Shown here: positions 25,386-33,992 of the stretch, in pieces | How the letters are laid out: every line of letters starts with the position of its first letter | How positions within the stretch are numbered: position 1 is the stretch's first letter | Origin: Candidatus Krumholzibacteriota bacterium | Lineage (GTDB): Bacteria; Krumholzibacteriota; Krumholzibacteriia; LZORAL124-64-63 | NCBI GenBank assembly: GCA_024275485.1 | Contig: JAJRZA010000036.1 | Coordinates: forward strand, 62,001 to 126,000 | Reading direction: 5' to 3' | Length of the DNA: 64,000 bases | Translations under genes and position numbers: made by a program | The notes under the pieces: model-generated | What the model saw: the letters and a program-made list of their open reading frames with translations, nothing else | Database searches by the model: none | Told to the model about the DNA's origin: nothing

Positions 25386-26183
25386 ATGCCGAACGCACTG
25401 CGCAAAACCGCCTCACCCCAGTATCTCAGTCTATTTCCCGACTGGAGCGGGCCGCGTCCCCTTCGTTTCTATCTGCTTGAGCAACTTCTTGAAGCAAGGC
25501 GGCAATCGACCTTCCCGACCAACCTCGCCGGTCCCGATGAAGACGTGAATATTTACCTGGCTGATCTGATGACCGCATTTTTAGGCGGGCACCATCCCAC
25601 TGATGTTCAGTTTGGTGCGATCCCGCTTTTGGCTCCTCCCGCAAAAAGCCTCGGCCGGAGCCGGCAGGCCGAATTTTACCGGCACAACGCCGATCACCGC
25701 CTCATCATGCTGGGATTATTCAGCCGGGGAGATCATTTGCGAAAACGGGCGGATCTTTTTGGTTTGAGCCACCGGGAGACTCATCTGCGGGACCAGGGTG
25801 TGGGTAGGGATTGCTATCAATTGGCCGTCAACCTTCTGGAATACAGAGATGTGGGCCAGGCTGGAATAGTCGACGTTTGGCGAAAATTGGCTGAAAATTT
25901 CGAGCGCTATATCCAGGTGCTGTCCACCATGGCCGTCGGCCGGCTGGGTCTGGGCGCGAAACTCAGTCAGACTGATCTGGGCCTGCTTCTGACCGGTCCG
26001 GCACCCGAGAACACCGTGGTGTCTTCAGGGGATGGGCGACATATGGATCGGCTGTTGGACTTGCTGTTGGAATTGCGCCAGTTCACCGGAGAGAGAGGTC
26101 TGCAAAAGAAAAGGGCCGAGGTCATCAACCTGGCCCTTCATCTGAATCTTGATCCGCAGAAGCTGCTAGAGCAAACCGGTTGA
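25386..26183 (+). CDS. Hypothetical protein, unknown family
   Basis: 265-residue soluble protein that I do not recognise. The N-terminal part has 'PQYLSLFPDWSGPRPLRFYLLEQLLEARR' in consecutive segments and 'VNIYLADLMTAFLGG', followed by basic and helical segments. Examples are 'QAEFYRHNADHRLIMLGLFSRGDHLRKRADLFG' in pieces and 'RDCYQLAVNLLEYRDVGQAGIVDVWRKLAENFERYIQVLSTMA' in pieces. No signal peptide or membrane segment. Composition and codon use match the neighbours, so it is a real gene. GAAGGG precedes ATG 25386 by about 8 bases. The stop abuts the stop of the convergent hydrolase gene. Helical architecture with conserved-looking Trp/Tyr/Arg suggests a binding rather than a catalytic role, but nothing firm can be said. 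Confidence 0.72.
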   Translation: MPNALRKTASPQYLSLFPDWSGPRPLRFYLLEQLLEARRQSTFPTNLAGPDEDVNIYLADLMTAFLGGHHPTDVQFGAIPLLAPPAKSLGRSRQAEFYRHNADHRLIMLGLFSRGDHLRKRADLFGLSHRETHLRDQGVGRDCYQLAVNLLEYRDVGQAGIVDVWRKLAENFERYIQVLSTMAVGRLGLGAKLSQTDLGLLLTGPAPENTVVSSGDGRHMDRLLDLLLELRQFTGERGLQKKRAEVINLALHLNLDPQKLLEQTG

Positions 26184-27281
26184 TCAAATCACCCGACCAC
26201 CACAGAACTTGATGATATCCCCATATAGCCCCTGATCACCATGGTTGGCCAGTATAGCGTGGCCGCCATCGGCAAAAACCCGGAATCGGGACGACTTGTT
26301 GCGCGACTTTCGCTGCAGAATACGCAGGGAAGCCGGAGACGCCCTATCGTCATCCTCGCATTGGGCTGCATAGATGGGAACTTTGATTTTGCCGATCTTG
26401 CTGCGGGCGATGTCCATGCCCTCCATCAGATCAGCATTCCACCCCAGCATGTTGTGCACAAAACCCAATCGATGCAACTTCATTCGGACCAGCATTCTCT
26501 GCCAAAAACTCTCCCTCGGTATGATGGCCGGAGATAGCAGGACCAGCGAAGATACACTTTCAACGAGAGCCAGGTGAAGGGCCAGGGTAGCACCAAAGCC
26601 CATACCCACCGCGTGCACTGGCCCACCTCCACGGGCCAACAACCGGTAGCATTGACGTCCCTGCTGCAAAGCCGCCTCCCAGGAAACCTCGCTGATGGTG
26701 TTGTCAGGTGTGCCGAAATCCGGCAGGCGCAGAACATATACGTTGAGGTCGGCATCGTGGAGCCGAATGGCCAACTCGCGAAGACTTCCCGGACTGGTCG
26801 AAACGCCGTGAATCAAAAGCACCGAGGAATTGGCGCCTTCTTTGACCTGCAAAAAACTGCGGTCGTTTTCGGGGATGTTCCGCTCACTCTCAAAAGACGA
26901 GACCAGTCGCTGATGAGCCCGTAGAGTCATGACCTGACCACGGGTCGAATCGGGCTGCTGTTTGCGGGTGCGGGCCAAGTCCCAGGCGGAGAGAGTCAGG
27001 TTCTGGGTTTGGCGTGAGAGTTGGACTCGTTTTTGGGTGGCCTGAAGGCCCTCTTGATTGCCTGACTGGTTCAGGTCGCCCTGGGCTGCCCCCCCCCTTG
27101 GGTGTTGCGGCCGGGCCGGGTGCTGTTGTGACGACCGGCCCTGGGACCGTTGTGGCGCTCCACCGGAACGGTATTTCTTTCCCTGAGCATTGTCCTTGTT
27201 TCGGGACCGGTTGCCCATAGCACGACCTGATCGACCACCGGAAGATCTGCCACGCCTGCTGTTGTTGCCTTCTGCGTCCAA
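26184..27281 (-). CDS. Alpha/beta-hydrolase-fold protein with a basic RG/Q-rich N-terminus and no nucleophile serine
   Basis: 365-residue protein. Residues 1-85 are low complexity, rich in Arg, Gly, Ser and Gln (RRGRSSGGRSGRAMGNRSRN), like an RNA-binding tail. Residues 140-365 form a typical hydrolase fold: 'SVLLIHGVSTSPGSLRELAIRL' (oxyanion HG), 'VYVLRLPDFGTP', the elbow 'AVGMGFGATLALHLAL', acid region 'AAQCEDDDRAS' and 'DGGHAILANHG' (His). The elbow reads G-M-G-F-G, so the usual Ser/Cys/Asp nucleophile is Gly, which argues against ordinary esterase activity. TTG 27281 has GAGGG upstream and begins 9 bases after the HAD gene. Could be a binding protein or a pseudo-enzyme. Confidence 0.75.
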   Translation of the reverse strand: MDAEGNNSRRGRSSGGRSGRAMGNRSRNKDNAQGKKYRSGGAPQRSQGRSSQQHPARPQHPRGGAAQGDLNQSGNQEGLQATQKRVQLSRQTQNLTLSAWDLARTRKQQPDSTRGQVMTLRAHQRLVSSFESERNIPENDRSFLQVKEGANSSVLLIHGVSTSPGSLRELAIRLHDADLNVYVLRLPDFGTPDNTISEVSWEAALQQGRQCYRLLARGGGPVHAVGMGFGATLALHLALVESVSSLVLLSPAIIPRESFWQRMLVRMKLHRLGFVHNMLGWNADLMEGMDIARSKIGKIKVPIYAAQCEDDDRASPASLRILQRKSRNKSSRFRVFADGGHAILANHGDQGLYGDIIKFCGGRVI

Positions 27282-27290
27282 AATGAACCC

Positions 27291-28109
27291 TCAGTTTCCC
27301 ATGATTGTATCTGTCGCCGACAAGTCGGCGGCAGCAGTCACTATGATATCAGGCCAATGGTTTTGCTCCATGCGGCCCAGAATTTCGTGGTCCGAGTATT
27401 TCCCCGATAGGGTGAAGACCGTGGTCATGCCCAGCTCTTTGGCCATCACCAGATCGGCCACGGGGTCATCCGAAATAAATAGGGCTTCGCCGGGCCTCAC
27501 GCCAACCCTTTTAAGAGCCTCGCGATAGATTCTCTCCTCAGGTTTTCCCATTGTCACCACTTTTCCGGCTCCGGTCACCAATTCAAGAGCCGCGGCCCAG
27601 GCTCCTGGTCCAAGACGACGGTTGCTCTCCGCGTCCAGGAAAAAGGTGTTGCGATGCAGGCAGACCAGGTCGGCGCCAAAGTCCTGCAGAGCCGGCAAGG
27701 CCGCGTCCAAATCAGAAATGGACAGTTCAGAATTGGCTCCCAGGACTACAGCATCGCAGGGCCCTGAAGTCACTGTTTCAAACCCGGAGGCCTGCCAGAA
27801 CCCAACCAAACCGGGTGTTCCCAACCAATGTATGGTGTGGCGACCCCGTTCCTTCAGCCAGCGAACACCCAATCCCAGAGCCCCAACCAGGCCGTCTTCC
27901 GTGACTGGAAAACCCAGGCCGCGCAGGAGCTCAATCAGGTCTTCGGGTCTGTCAGTGGTGTTATTGCTGACCAGGCAATATGGTACGCCACTGCGTTGAA
28001 TATCCTGCATCCAGGATACGGATCCTGCCACCGGCTGATAACTCTTGTCCCTCACCAGAACACCTTCAATATCGATAAGCCAAGCTCCGGGAGCTTTGAA
28101 CGGTTTCAT
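27291..28109 (-). CDS. HAD-IIA (NagD-like) phosphatase family protein
   Basis: 272-residue cytoplasmic protein of the NagD/PNPase-like HAD group, which dephosphorylates small phosphometabolites. Motif I is 'WLIDIEGVLVRD' (first Asp kept, second acidic residue Glu instead of Asp), motif II 'YCLVSNNTT', cap region about residues 80-175, motif III Lys in 'MGKPEERIYREALKRVG', motif IV 'LFISDDPVADLVMAKELGM' and 'TVFTLSGKYS'. The D-x-E form of motif I is less common and could shift the reaction from phosphatase to phosphotransfer or binding. ATG 28109 has GAGGG upstream and overlaps the upstream gene's TGA by 4 bases (ATGA). Substrate unknown. Confidence 0.83.
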   Translation of the reverse strand: MKPFKAPGAWLIDIEGVLVRDKSYQPVAGSVSWMQDIQRSGVPYCLVSNNTTDRPEDLIELLRGLGFPVTEDGLVGALGLGVRWLKERGRHTIHWLGTPGLVGFWQASGFETVTSGPCDAVVLGANSELSISDLDAALPALQDFGADLVCLHRNTFFLDAESNRRLGPGAWAAALELVTGAGKVVTMGKPEERIYREALKRVGVRPGEALFISDDPVADLVMAKELGMTTVFTLSGKYSDHEILGRMEQNHWPDIIVTAAADLSATDTIMGN

Positions 28110-29272
28110 TCTGGACCCTCGCAGAAAGCGCCGGCAACCACCCGATCAACCAGATCATCAAAAGAATGAACCAACCGTTGCCAGCAGAATTGATCCACAT
28201 CCCGATCCAGGGAACAGACGTGACCACAGGAATTCCCGGTCATCAAGTCACTCAAAAGGTCCACCAGTTCGTCTTCCGTTTCGTAAAAGTGACGACCTTT
28301 ACAGCGTGCGCCGTACATGGTCGGATAAACCTGCTCCCGCGGCAGCACGGGATAACATCCAGCCTGCACAGCTTCGGCCACCGAGATGCCAAAATACTCT
28401 TGATTGGCACAACTGACCACAATATCCGCCCGCTCCAGGAGCTGATCGTACTGCTGACGACTGGGCAAATATCCAAAAGAAACACAACGATCTCCCAATT
28501 GATCAGCCAGCAACTGGAATACTTCTTCGTGGGTTTTGGACTCCCCCAGCAGAGCCACATCGAAATCAAGGCCTGCCTGCATCAACCGCAACATCGCCCG
28601 GCTGAACATCCCTGGACGCTTGTCGAATTCCCACCGATGGTTCCAAACCACCAGGGGACGGGTCCCGCGTGGCCAGGCTGGTCCGATATTCGGATCACAA
28701 TCACCCCCGCGGTATTGGGCAAAGTGGTGGTCCGGCAGGGGCTCTCGCTGCAATCCCACTCCCAAAACTTCGCTGTTGGCAGCCAGGCGGGCGGGCACCT
28801 TGCGCGGAACCCCTTCGGGCATCTTCCCCAGATAAGAGGAGAGATTGTCCAGGAACAGCTGGCGATGAAACTCGCTGTTGAACACCACCCTATCTGCTAC
28901 CAGGCAGCTGATGATGTTGGTGAACCCGAAGTGGAAGTCGAATTCTTCATCCGGAGAAAGGGGATAAGTCATCTGGTTTTCATGCATATAGAGGATAATG
29001 GGTACTCGGTCCAAAGGTGGATTCAACATTCCCCGCAAATCAGCAACATTCAAAAATCCGGTTGCAAAGATTAAATCAAACGGCCCGTTGTCCTGCTGAT
29101 TGAGCAAGTCGGCAAACCAGACGGCCGCCCCGCGCATGCGCCATTTCCAGAAGCGGGCAGGAAGAGTGAAGGATTTGAACTGGTGCCGGGAACGCTCGAT
29201 CCAACCTTCACGAAAGGCCCGATGACTGCCACCATCATAGGGCTCGATGAACAATATTCTCTTTATCTTCAA
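28106..29272 (-). CDS. tRNA-queuosine alpha-mannosyltransferase-like glycosyltransferase (DUF3524/GTDC1 family)
   Basis: 388-residue GT-B glycosyltransferase. The N-terminal 'RILFIEPYDGGSHRAFREGW', then 'ILYMHENQMTYPLSPDEEFDFHFGFTNI' in pieces, 'SCLVADRVVFNSEFHRQLFL' and the C-terminal nucleotide-sugar site 'VVSCANQEYFGISVAEAVQAG' define the DUF3524 family, whose vertebrate member adds mannose to queuosine in tRNA-Asp. The middle 'VVWNHRWEFDKRPGMF' is also characteristic. A role in queuosine decoration fits the presence of queF and queG within 12 kb (inference). TTG 29272 with AAGGGG upstream opens a three-gene operon with the HAD and hydrolase-fold genes. Confidence 0.85.
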   Translation of the reverse strand: MKIKRILFIEPYDGGSHRAFREGWIERSRHQFKSFTLPARFWKWRMRGAAVWFADLLNQQDNGPFDLIFATGFLNVADLRGMLNPPLDRVPIILYMHENQMTYPLSPDEEFDFHFGFTNIISCLVADRVVFNSEFHRQLFLDNLSSYLGKMPEGVPRKVPARLAANSEVLGVGLQREPLPDHHFAQYRGGDCDPNIGPAWPRGTRPLVVWNHRWEFDKRPGMFSRAMLRLMQAGLDFDVALLGESKTHEEVFQLLADQLGDRCVSFGYLPSRQQYDQLLERADIVVSCANQEYFGISVAEAVQAGCYPVLPREQVYPTMYGARCKGRHFYETEDELVDLLSDLMTGNSCGHVCSLDRDVDQFCWQRLVHSFDDLVDRVVAGAFCEGPE

Positions 29273-29343
29273 CTTTTACAACCCCTTATAAAAAACCTTA
29301 AAGATGAGTATTCTCAACAGATTCTGTCAAAAAACCAACCATA

Positions 29344-29372
29344 TTGAACGAAACCCCGATTTCCTTTATAAT
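29344..29372 (+). promoter_or_regulatory. Sigma-70 promoter of the subtilase gene
   Basis: TTGAAC (29344-29349) and a perfect TATAAT (29367-29372) are 17 bases apart. The predicted transcript starts near 29379, giving a 5' leader of about 178 bases that contains a short tandem repeat. Confidence 0.75.
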
Positions 29373-29416
29373 TCATTTTGAAACAAGAGCTAACAGTTTT
29401 TTGCCCCGTCCATTTC

Positions 29417-29446
29417 CCGTTCGGAACCGTTCGGAATCGTTCGGGT
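29417..29446 (+). repeat. Three tandem 10-bp repeats in the subtilase leader
   Basis: Units CCGTTCGGAA, CCGTTCGGAA and TCGTTCGGGT lie head to tail, 140 to 111 bases before the start codon. The 10-bp period would place each unit on the same face of the helix, as expected for a protein-binding array, but they lie downstream of the predicted transcription start. Confidence 0.6.
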
Positions 29447-29556
29447 TATCCCCGGCGGTTAGTTTATCTCGTTGCGCGATGGTTTTCAGGTTCGCCCCTC
29501 AGGCCCCTCAGGCACCTCCGCCCCGAGACCCCGTTCACTCCTTGAGAGGATTATTC

Positions 29557-32500
29557 ATGAAGAAGTTTGCCTTTATCGCCCTGCTGACTGTGATGCTTTG
29601 TGCAAGCATTGCCAGCGCCCAGCCCTATGAAAACCCCTCAGTCGTGGGCCAGGTCCAGGATCGGGTTGTTATTACAGTCAAAGCCGGGACCAAAATGGCC
29701 CTCGACAAGGCCGATGGCACCGTGCGGGTTGGCGTGCCCAGCCTCGACGCCCTGAGCGAACGCTTTTCCGTCACCGGTATGGAGCATATGTACGGAGGTA
29801 TGACTGGAAACCTGAAATCCAAAGCCGACCGCGATATCCTGGACCGCGTCTGGGCCGTGGACTTTCCCGAAGAGATGGGATTGAAAACTGTGCAGGCAGC
29901 GTATGCCGCCCTCCCCGAAGTGGAGGAAGTTCTCCTGGTGGACATCTGCAAAATGTACGATGCCTACCTGCCCGATGATATTTCCCCCAACCAGTACTAT
30001 CTGCGCAACCTGAACGTGGGCGGGCCTGATATTCATGCCGTGGGCGCCTGGAACCAGACCCTTGGTGATTCCAACATCATCGTGGCGGTTATCGATTCGG
30101 GTGTCGACTGGCATCACCCCGATCTCGGCGGCACCCATCCTGACAAAGTCAACGGAGCCATCTGGACCAACTGGGCCGAATACTATGGAACCGACAATGT
30201 CGATGATGACGGCAACGGCAAAGTCGATGATATCCGCGGCTGGGATTTTGTAAATCTGCCCGCCAGTTCGGGATGGCCTGATGAAGATGTTGTCGGCCAG
30301 GACAACGATCCCATGGATTACGAAAGCCACGGCACCAGCTGCGCCGGTTGTGTGGCGGCCATCACCAACAACGGCATCGGCATCGCCGGTACCGCCCCCG
30401 GTTGCAAAATCATGGCCTTGCGCGTGGGCTGGTTGCCCAATGGCGAAACCGGCGGCGTTGTTCGCATGGACTTTGCCTCCCAGGGAATCCTTTACGCCGC
30501 CAACAACGGAGCCAAGATCATCAACTCCAGTTGGGGATCCAGCAGCTTTCTGAGCCTTGCGGTAACTGCGGCTCAAAATGCAGGTGTGCTTATCGTCACC
30601 GCTGCCGGCAACGATGACAACACTGTTGCTTCCTACCTCTCCTCCCGCTCCGGCGTAATTGCCGCCGCCGCCACCAATCAGGATGACCTGAAGGCTTCCT
30701 TCTCAAGCTATGGCAGCTGGGTGGAAATTTCGGCTCCCGGCGTGGGGATTTTCACGACCAGCTACAACCGGTTTGATCAATCCCACGGGTATTCTGCGGT
30801 GAGTGGAACCAGTTTTTCATCACCCATCACCTGCGGTGCCGCGGCGCTGTTGTGGTCCGCAAACCCCGGCATGGGTTACCAGCAGATCACCAGCCTTTTG
30901 CTCAACAGCGCCGACAACATTGACGACCTGAACCCCGCCTACACCGGCATGCTCGGTGCAGGACGGGTCAACATGTTGCGAGCTCTTGGTGACACTGAGC
31001 ATCGTTATCCAGCCGAATTCCCCACCATGTTCGATGCCATCAATTCTGCTGCCGATGGAGACATCATCGCTGTTGAGGGTGGCATTATCATTACCGGGCC
31101 CTTGACGGTGGTTGGCAAAAATTATGAAATTCTGGGTGGCTACAGCTCGGATTACACCAGCCGTGACCCTTTGGGCAATCCCGCTATTATCCAGGGAACT
31201 CTCGTCAATACGGTGCTCAAATTCTCCGGAACGGTTGAGAATACCACCGTGATTGATGGATTCCTTGTCCAGGGTGGTGGAGGATTGGACTTCTCCGGCA
31301 TCCCCTATTCCGGACGTTACGGCGGTGGTATTCAGTTGCAGAACGCTTCACCAACCCTTCGTAACTTCCAGATCACCGGCAACTCTGTCGGCTCCGAATT
31401 TCAGCTGGGACTCGGTGGCGGAATCATGATCAATGGTTCCCACCCTGTGCTGGAAAACGTGCATGTTTACGGAAACACCGGTATTTATGGCGCCGGCATC
31501 TTCATCAACAACAGCACCGTTACCCTGACTGATTGCGTGATTGAGGACAATACAATCATGACCGACAACCTGTCCAGTGCCCCTCTAGGTGGCGGTTTGC
31601 ACATGGTGAACTCCACTGTAAGCATGACCAATTGCACCGTCAGTGGCCATACCGACTGCCAGGATGGTGGCGGCATCTATTCCAGTGACGGCAACGCCCT
31701 GACCATGGTTGGCGGTTCGGTGAGCAACAACAGTGCGTTGAACAGCGGAGGTGGCTTGTACCACTCCGACGGTAGTCTTGACCTGACCGGAACCCTGATC
31801 TCCGGCAACAGCAGCCTGCCCGCCAGCTCCTTCATGAATGGTGGTGGTATCTACGCCATCGCCGCCAACGTGAGTCTCGACGGCGTGACCGTCTCGGGCA
31901 ACACTTCCCACGCCGGTGGTGGTGCCGTCTTCAACACCTGTACCCTTGCCGACGTGAACAATTCGGTCTTTTCCGGCAACACAGGGCATTTCTTTGGTGG
32001 GGGCATGTTCTACCAGAACACCACCGCAGGAACCGTGGCCAACAATACAATTGTTGAGAATGACGCCACCTTCAGCGGTGGTGGCGGTTTGTATGTCCAG
32101 GGCAATGTGCCGGAAATCAGCAACAACATCATCGCCTTCAACACCGGGGCAGCAGGCTTTGCCAATGGAGTAGCCGTTCCCGCGGAACCTGCGGTTTTCA
32201 GTTGCAACGATGTTTTCGGCAACGCCATCGCCGACTATTCCGGCATGGCCGATCCCACCGGGACCAACGGGAACATCATGGCCGACCCCCTGTTCTGCGA
32301 CCAGGCCCAAGGCAACTACAATGTCACTTCCGCCTCTCCCTGTGACCAGGACAACAGTGGTGGTTGTGGACTCATTGGCGCCCTCGGCGCCGGTTGCGGG
32401 TTGAGCCCCGTGCCGGACCCGGACAACGGAACCCCCATCGTCTTCCAGGTGGACCAGAACTTCCCCAACCCGTTCAACCCTTCGACCACCATTCGCTTTG

Positions 32501-32715
32501 CCCTGCCTGTCAGCGCCCAGACCCGGGTGGTCATTTTTGACGTGGCCGGCCACAAGGTCAAAACCCTGGTGGACGACGTGATGGCCGCCCAGGTTCACGA
32601 GGTGCAGTGGACTGGTCGGGATGATGCCGGACGAAGTGTTTCGGCGGGTGTGTACTTCTACCGGGTTAGCTCTGGAGAACACTTCTCGGTGGGACGGATG
32701 GCTTTGGTTAAGTAG
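29557..32715 (+). CDS. Subtilisin-family (S8) secreted protease with beta-helix and FlgD-like C-terminal module
   Basis: 1052-residue secreted serine protease. ATG 29557 with GAGAGGA upstream starts a signal peptide (MKKFAFIALLTVMLCASIASA). A propeptide-like region (30-150) precedes the S8 domain: Asp in 'VAVIDSGVDWHHPDLGG' (near 180), His in 'ESHGTSCAGCVAA' (near 258), Ser in 'SGTSFSSPITCGAAALLW' (near 418). Residues about 500-950 are right-handed beta-helix repeats with recurrent 'GG.....G......V..N...G.GGG' (for example VSNNSALNSGGGLYHSDGS). The end is 'FPNPFNPSTTIRFALP... SAGVYFYRV', the sorting/anchoring module shared with the C25 protease. All three catalytic residues are present. The own promoter and terminator make it monocistronic. 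Confidence 0.9.
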   Translation: MKKFAFIALLTVMLCASIASAQPYENPSVVGQVQDRVVITVKAGTKMALDKADGTVRVGVPSLDALSERFSVTGMEHMYGGMTGNLKSKADRDILDRVWAVDFPEEMGLKTVQAAYAALPEVEEVLLVDICKMYDAYLPDDISPNQYYLRNLNVGGPDIHAVGAWNQTLGDSNIIVAVIDSGVDWHHPDLGGTHPDKVNGAIWTNWAEYYGTDNVDDDGNGKVDDIRGWDFVNLPASSGWPDEDVVGQDNDPMDYESHGTSCAGCVAAITNNGIGIAGTAPGCKIMALRVGWLPNGETGGVVRMDFASQGILYAANNGAKIINSSWGSSSFLSLAVTAAQNAGVLIVTAAGNDDNTVASYLSSRSGVIAAAATNQDDLKASFSSYGSWVEISAPGVGIFTTSYNRFDQSHGYSAVSGTSFSSPITCGAAALLWSANPGMGYQQITSLLLNSADNIDDLNPAYTGMLGAGRVNMLRALGDTEHRYPAEFPTMFDAINSAADGDIIAVEGGIIITGPLTVVGKNYEILGGYSSDYTSRDPLGNPAIIQGTLVNTVLKFSGTVENTTVIDGFLVQGGGGLDFSGIPYSGRYGGGIQLQNASPTLRNFQITGNSVGSEFQLGLGGGIMINGSHPVLENVHVYGNTGIYGAGIFINNSTVTLTDCVIEDNTIMTDNLSSAPLGGGLHMVNSTVSMTNCTVSGHTDCQDGGGIYSSDGNALTMVGGSVSNNSALNSGGGLYHSDGSLDLTGTLISGNSSLPASSFMNGGGIYAIAANVSLDGVTVSGNTSHAGGGAVFNTCTLADVNNSVFSGNTGHFFGGGMFYQNTTAGTVANNTIVENDATFSGGGGLYVQGNVPEISNNIIAFNTGAAGFANGVAVPAEPAVFSCNDVFGNAIADYSGMADPTGTNGNIMADPLFCDQAQGNYNVTSASPCDQDNSGGCGLIGALGAGCGLSPVPDPDNGTPIVFQVDQNFPNPFNPSTTIRFALPVSAQTRVVIFDVAGHKVKTLVDDVMAAQVHEVQWTGRDDAGRSVSAGVYFYRVSSGEHFSVGRMALVK

Positions 32716-33043
32716 TCCGCGTATTTTTTCTGATTTGACCCATTCCGATCGCCAAGCTTGGTGTCGGCCCCGGGCGGAGTTCTTCTGCTCGGGGCCTTTT
32801 TGTTTGGGGGAACCGACAAACCGACCAAGTCCTCCAACCAGCTCCAGCCTTTGGCTTGTGGGGAGGTAGGTAATTATCATCCAGGAAATCGGATCAAAAT
32901 AAGGGGAAGCTCAACATAATCTCCCATGGAAAAAGGCAATATGCTAAGATGGATCACCATTTGTCGGCCAAAGCAATGATTCATGTCTGTCGAACTTTAG
33001 CCTTGAATGAGGTTTCCTATTCAACCAAAGGGAGAACACACTA
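32716..33043. other. 328-base intergenic region after the subtilase gene
   Basis: Holds the subtilase terminator (32766-32801) and, near the next gene, an imperfect hairpin TTGAAT...ATTCAA (33003-33024) just before its ribosome site AAAGGGAG. No gene seen. The promoter of the next gene is not obvious. Confidence 0.45.
32766..32801 (+). terminator. Rho-independent terminator of the subtilase gene
   Basis: GGCCCCG (32766-32772) pairs with CGGGGCC (32790-32796) around a 17-base loop and is followed by five T residues. Confidence 0.8.
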
Positions 33044-33772
33044 ATGAATTCCAAAACTATCCAGTTGTGCTTGGGGATTGTTTTTATTTGCCCGCTGCTG
33101 TTGATTTTCCCGACTCAGGCTTTTGGCGAGTTAACCGCACCACCGGCGGTAGTCTCAAACCCCACTCCCGGGCAGGCACCTTCCGCCGTTGCGGGCCTGG
33201 ACAACCTGATCCTCAATGGCGATTTCGAATTCACCACCTTGCCACCCGATTGCCACTTCAATCTGAGTAATGCCTTTGCCACGGAAAATATCTCCAACAT
33301 TACGTTTTGGGGAGAAGCTGCCGAAGTTGATTTATTAAATAATGGTACTGGTTGCACCTATTTCATTCCCCCCCAAAGTGGCATGGCATCGCTGGCCATT
33401 CATCGCCAGGAGTTTGGTCTCCAAGACGCCTTTTGCTTCGAATTGGCCTCCCCTGTGTTCGAGGGAGTGACCTACACCGCCAGCTTTTACCTCATGGCCA
33501 ATACTGAATTTAGTCCCTTAATAGGTTCTGTGGAGATCGGACTTTCGTTGGACCCGACCAGTTTCGGAACCTTCATCTTTTCAGGTTCAGGAAACTTGAC
33601 CGATTGGACCTATGCGGAATACACCTTCGTGGCACCGTTTACGGCAAATTATCTTTGCGTCCAGGCGGGGCCGGATTGGGCCTGGAACAGCGTCGATAAT
33701 TTTTCCCTGGACCAGGCTACCGTTCCTGTTTCGGCAACTCACTGGGAAACCCTAAAGAGTTACTACCGGTAG
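33044..33772 (+). CDS. Secreted jelly-roll/CBM-like protein of unknown function
   Basis: 242-residue secreted protein with a signal peptide (IQLCLGIVFICPLLLIFPTQAFG). The mature region has 'DNLILNGDFEFTTLPPDCHF' and a closing 'WNSVDNFSLDQATVP', the pattern of carbohydrate-binding-like jelly rolls in which 'lv.NGdFE' opens and 'vDdv.l' closes the sandwich. Several Cys (CHF, GCTY, FCFE, LCVQ) may pair in the periplasm. The last segment, PVSATHWETLKSYYR, is short, basic and aromatic and could be a C-terminal sorting or anchor motif (inference). GGGAG precedes ATG 33044. No catalytic residues recognised. Confidence 0.7.
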   Translation: MNSKTIQLCLGIVFICPLLLIFPTQAFGELTAPPAVVSNPTPGQAPSAVAGLDNLILNGDFEFTTLPPDCHFNLSNAFATENISNITFWGEAAEVDLLNNGTGCTYFIPPQSGMASLAIHRQEFGLQDAFCFELASPVFEGVTYTASFYLMANTEFSPLIGSVEIGLSLDPTSFGTFIFSGSGNLTDWTYAEYTFVAPFTANYLCVQAGPDWAWNSVDNFSLDQATVPVSATHWETLKSYYR

Positions 33773-33992
33773 TTGGACCCACAGCAGAACAGCAGGGAGT
33801 AAATTCAACTGCCTCGATCCTTCCTTTTGAGGGAATGAGGACTTCATTGTCCCCCTGCGGGCCTGAACTCCCAAATGAAACAGGAGATGGTCTACTTGAT
33901 CAAAGCCATCGGTCTTGTCTCACTGTGCCCACCGGCTTCCAGACCGCAAAAATATACTCCCGAGGCCGCCTCGCGGCCGGTCTATTCGAAAC

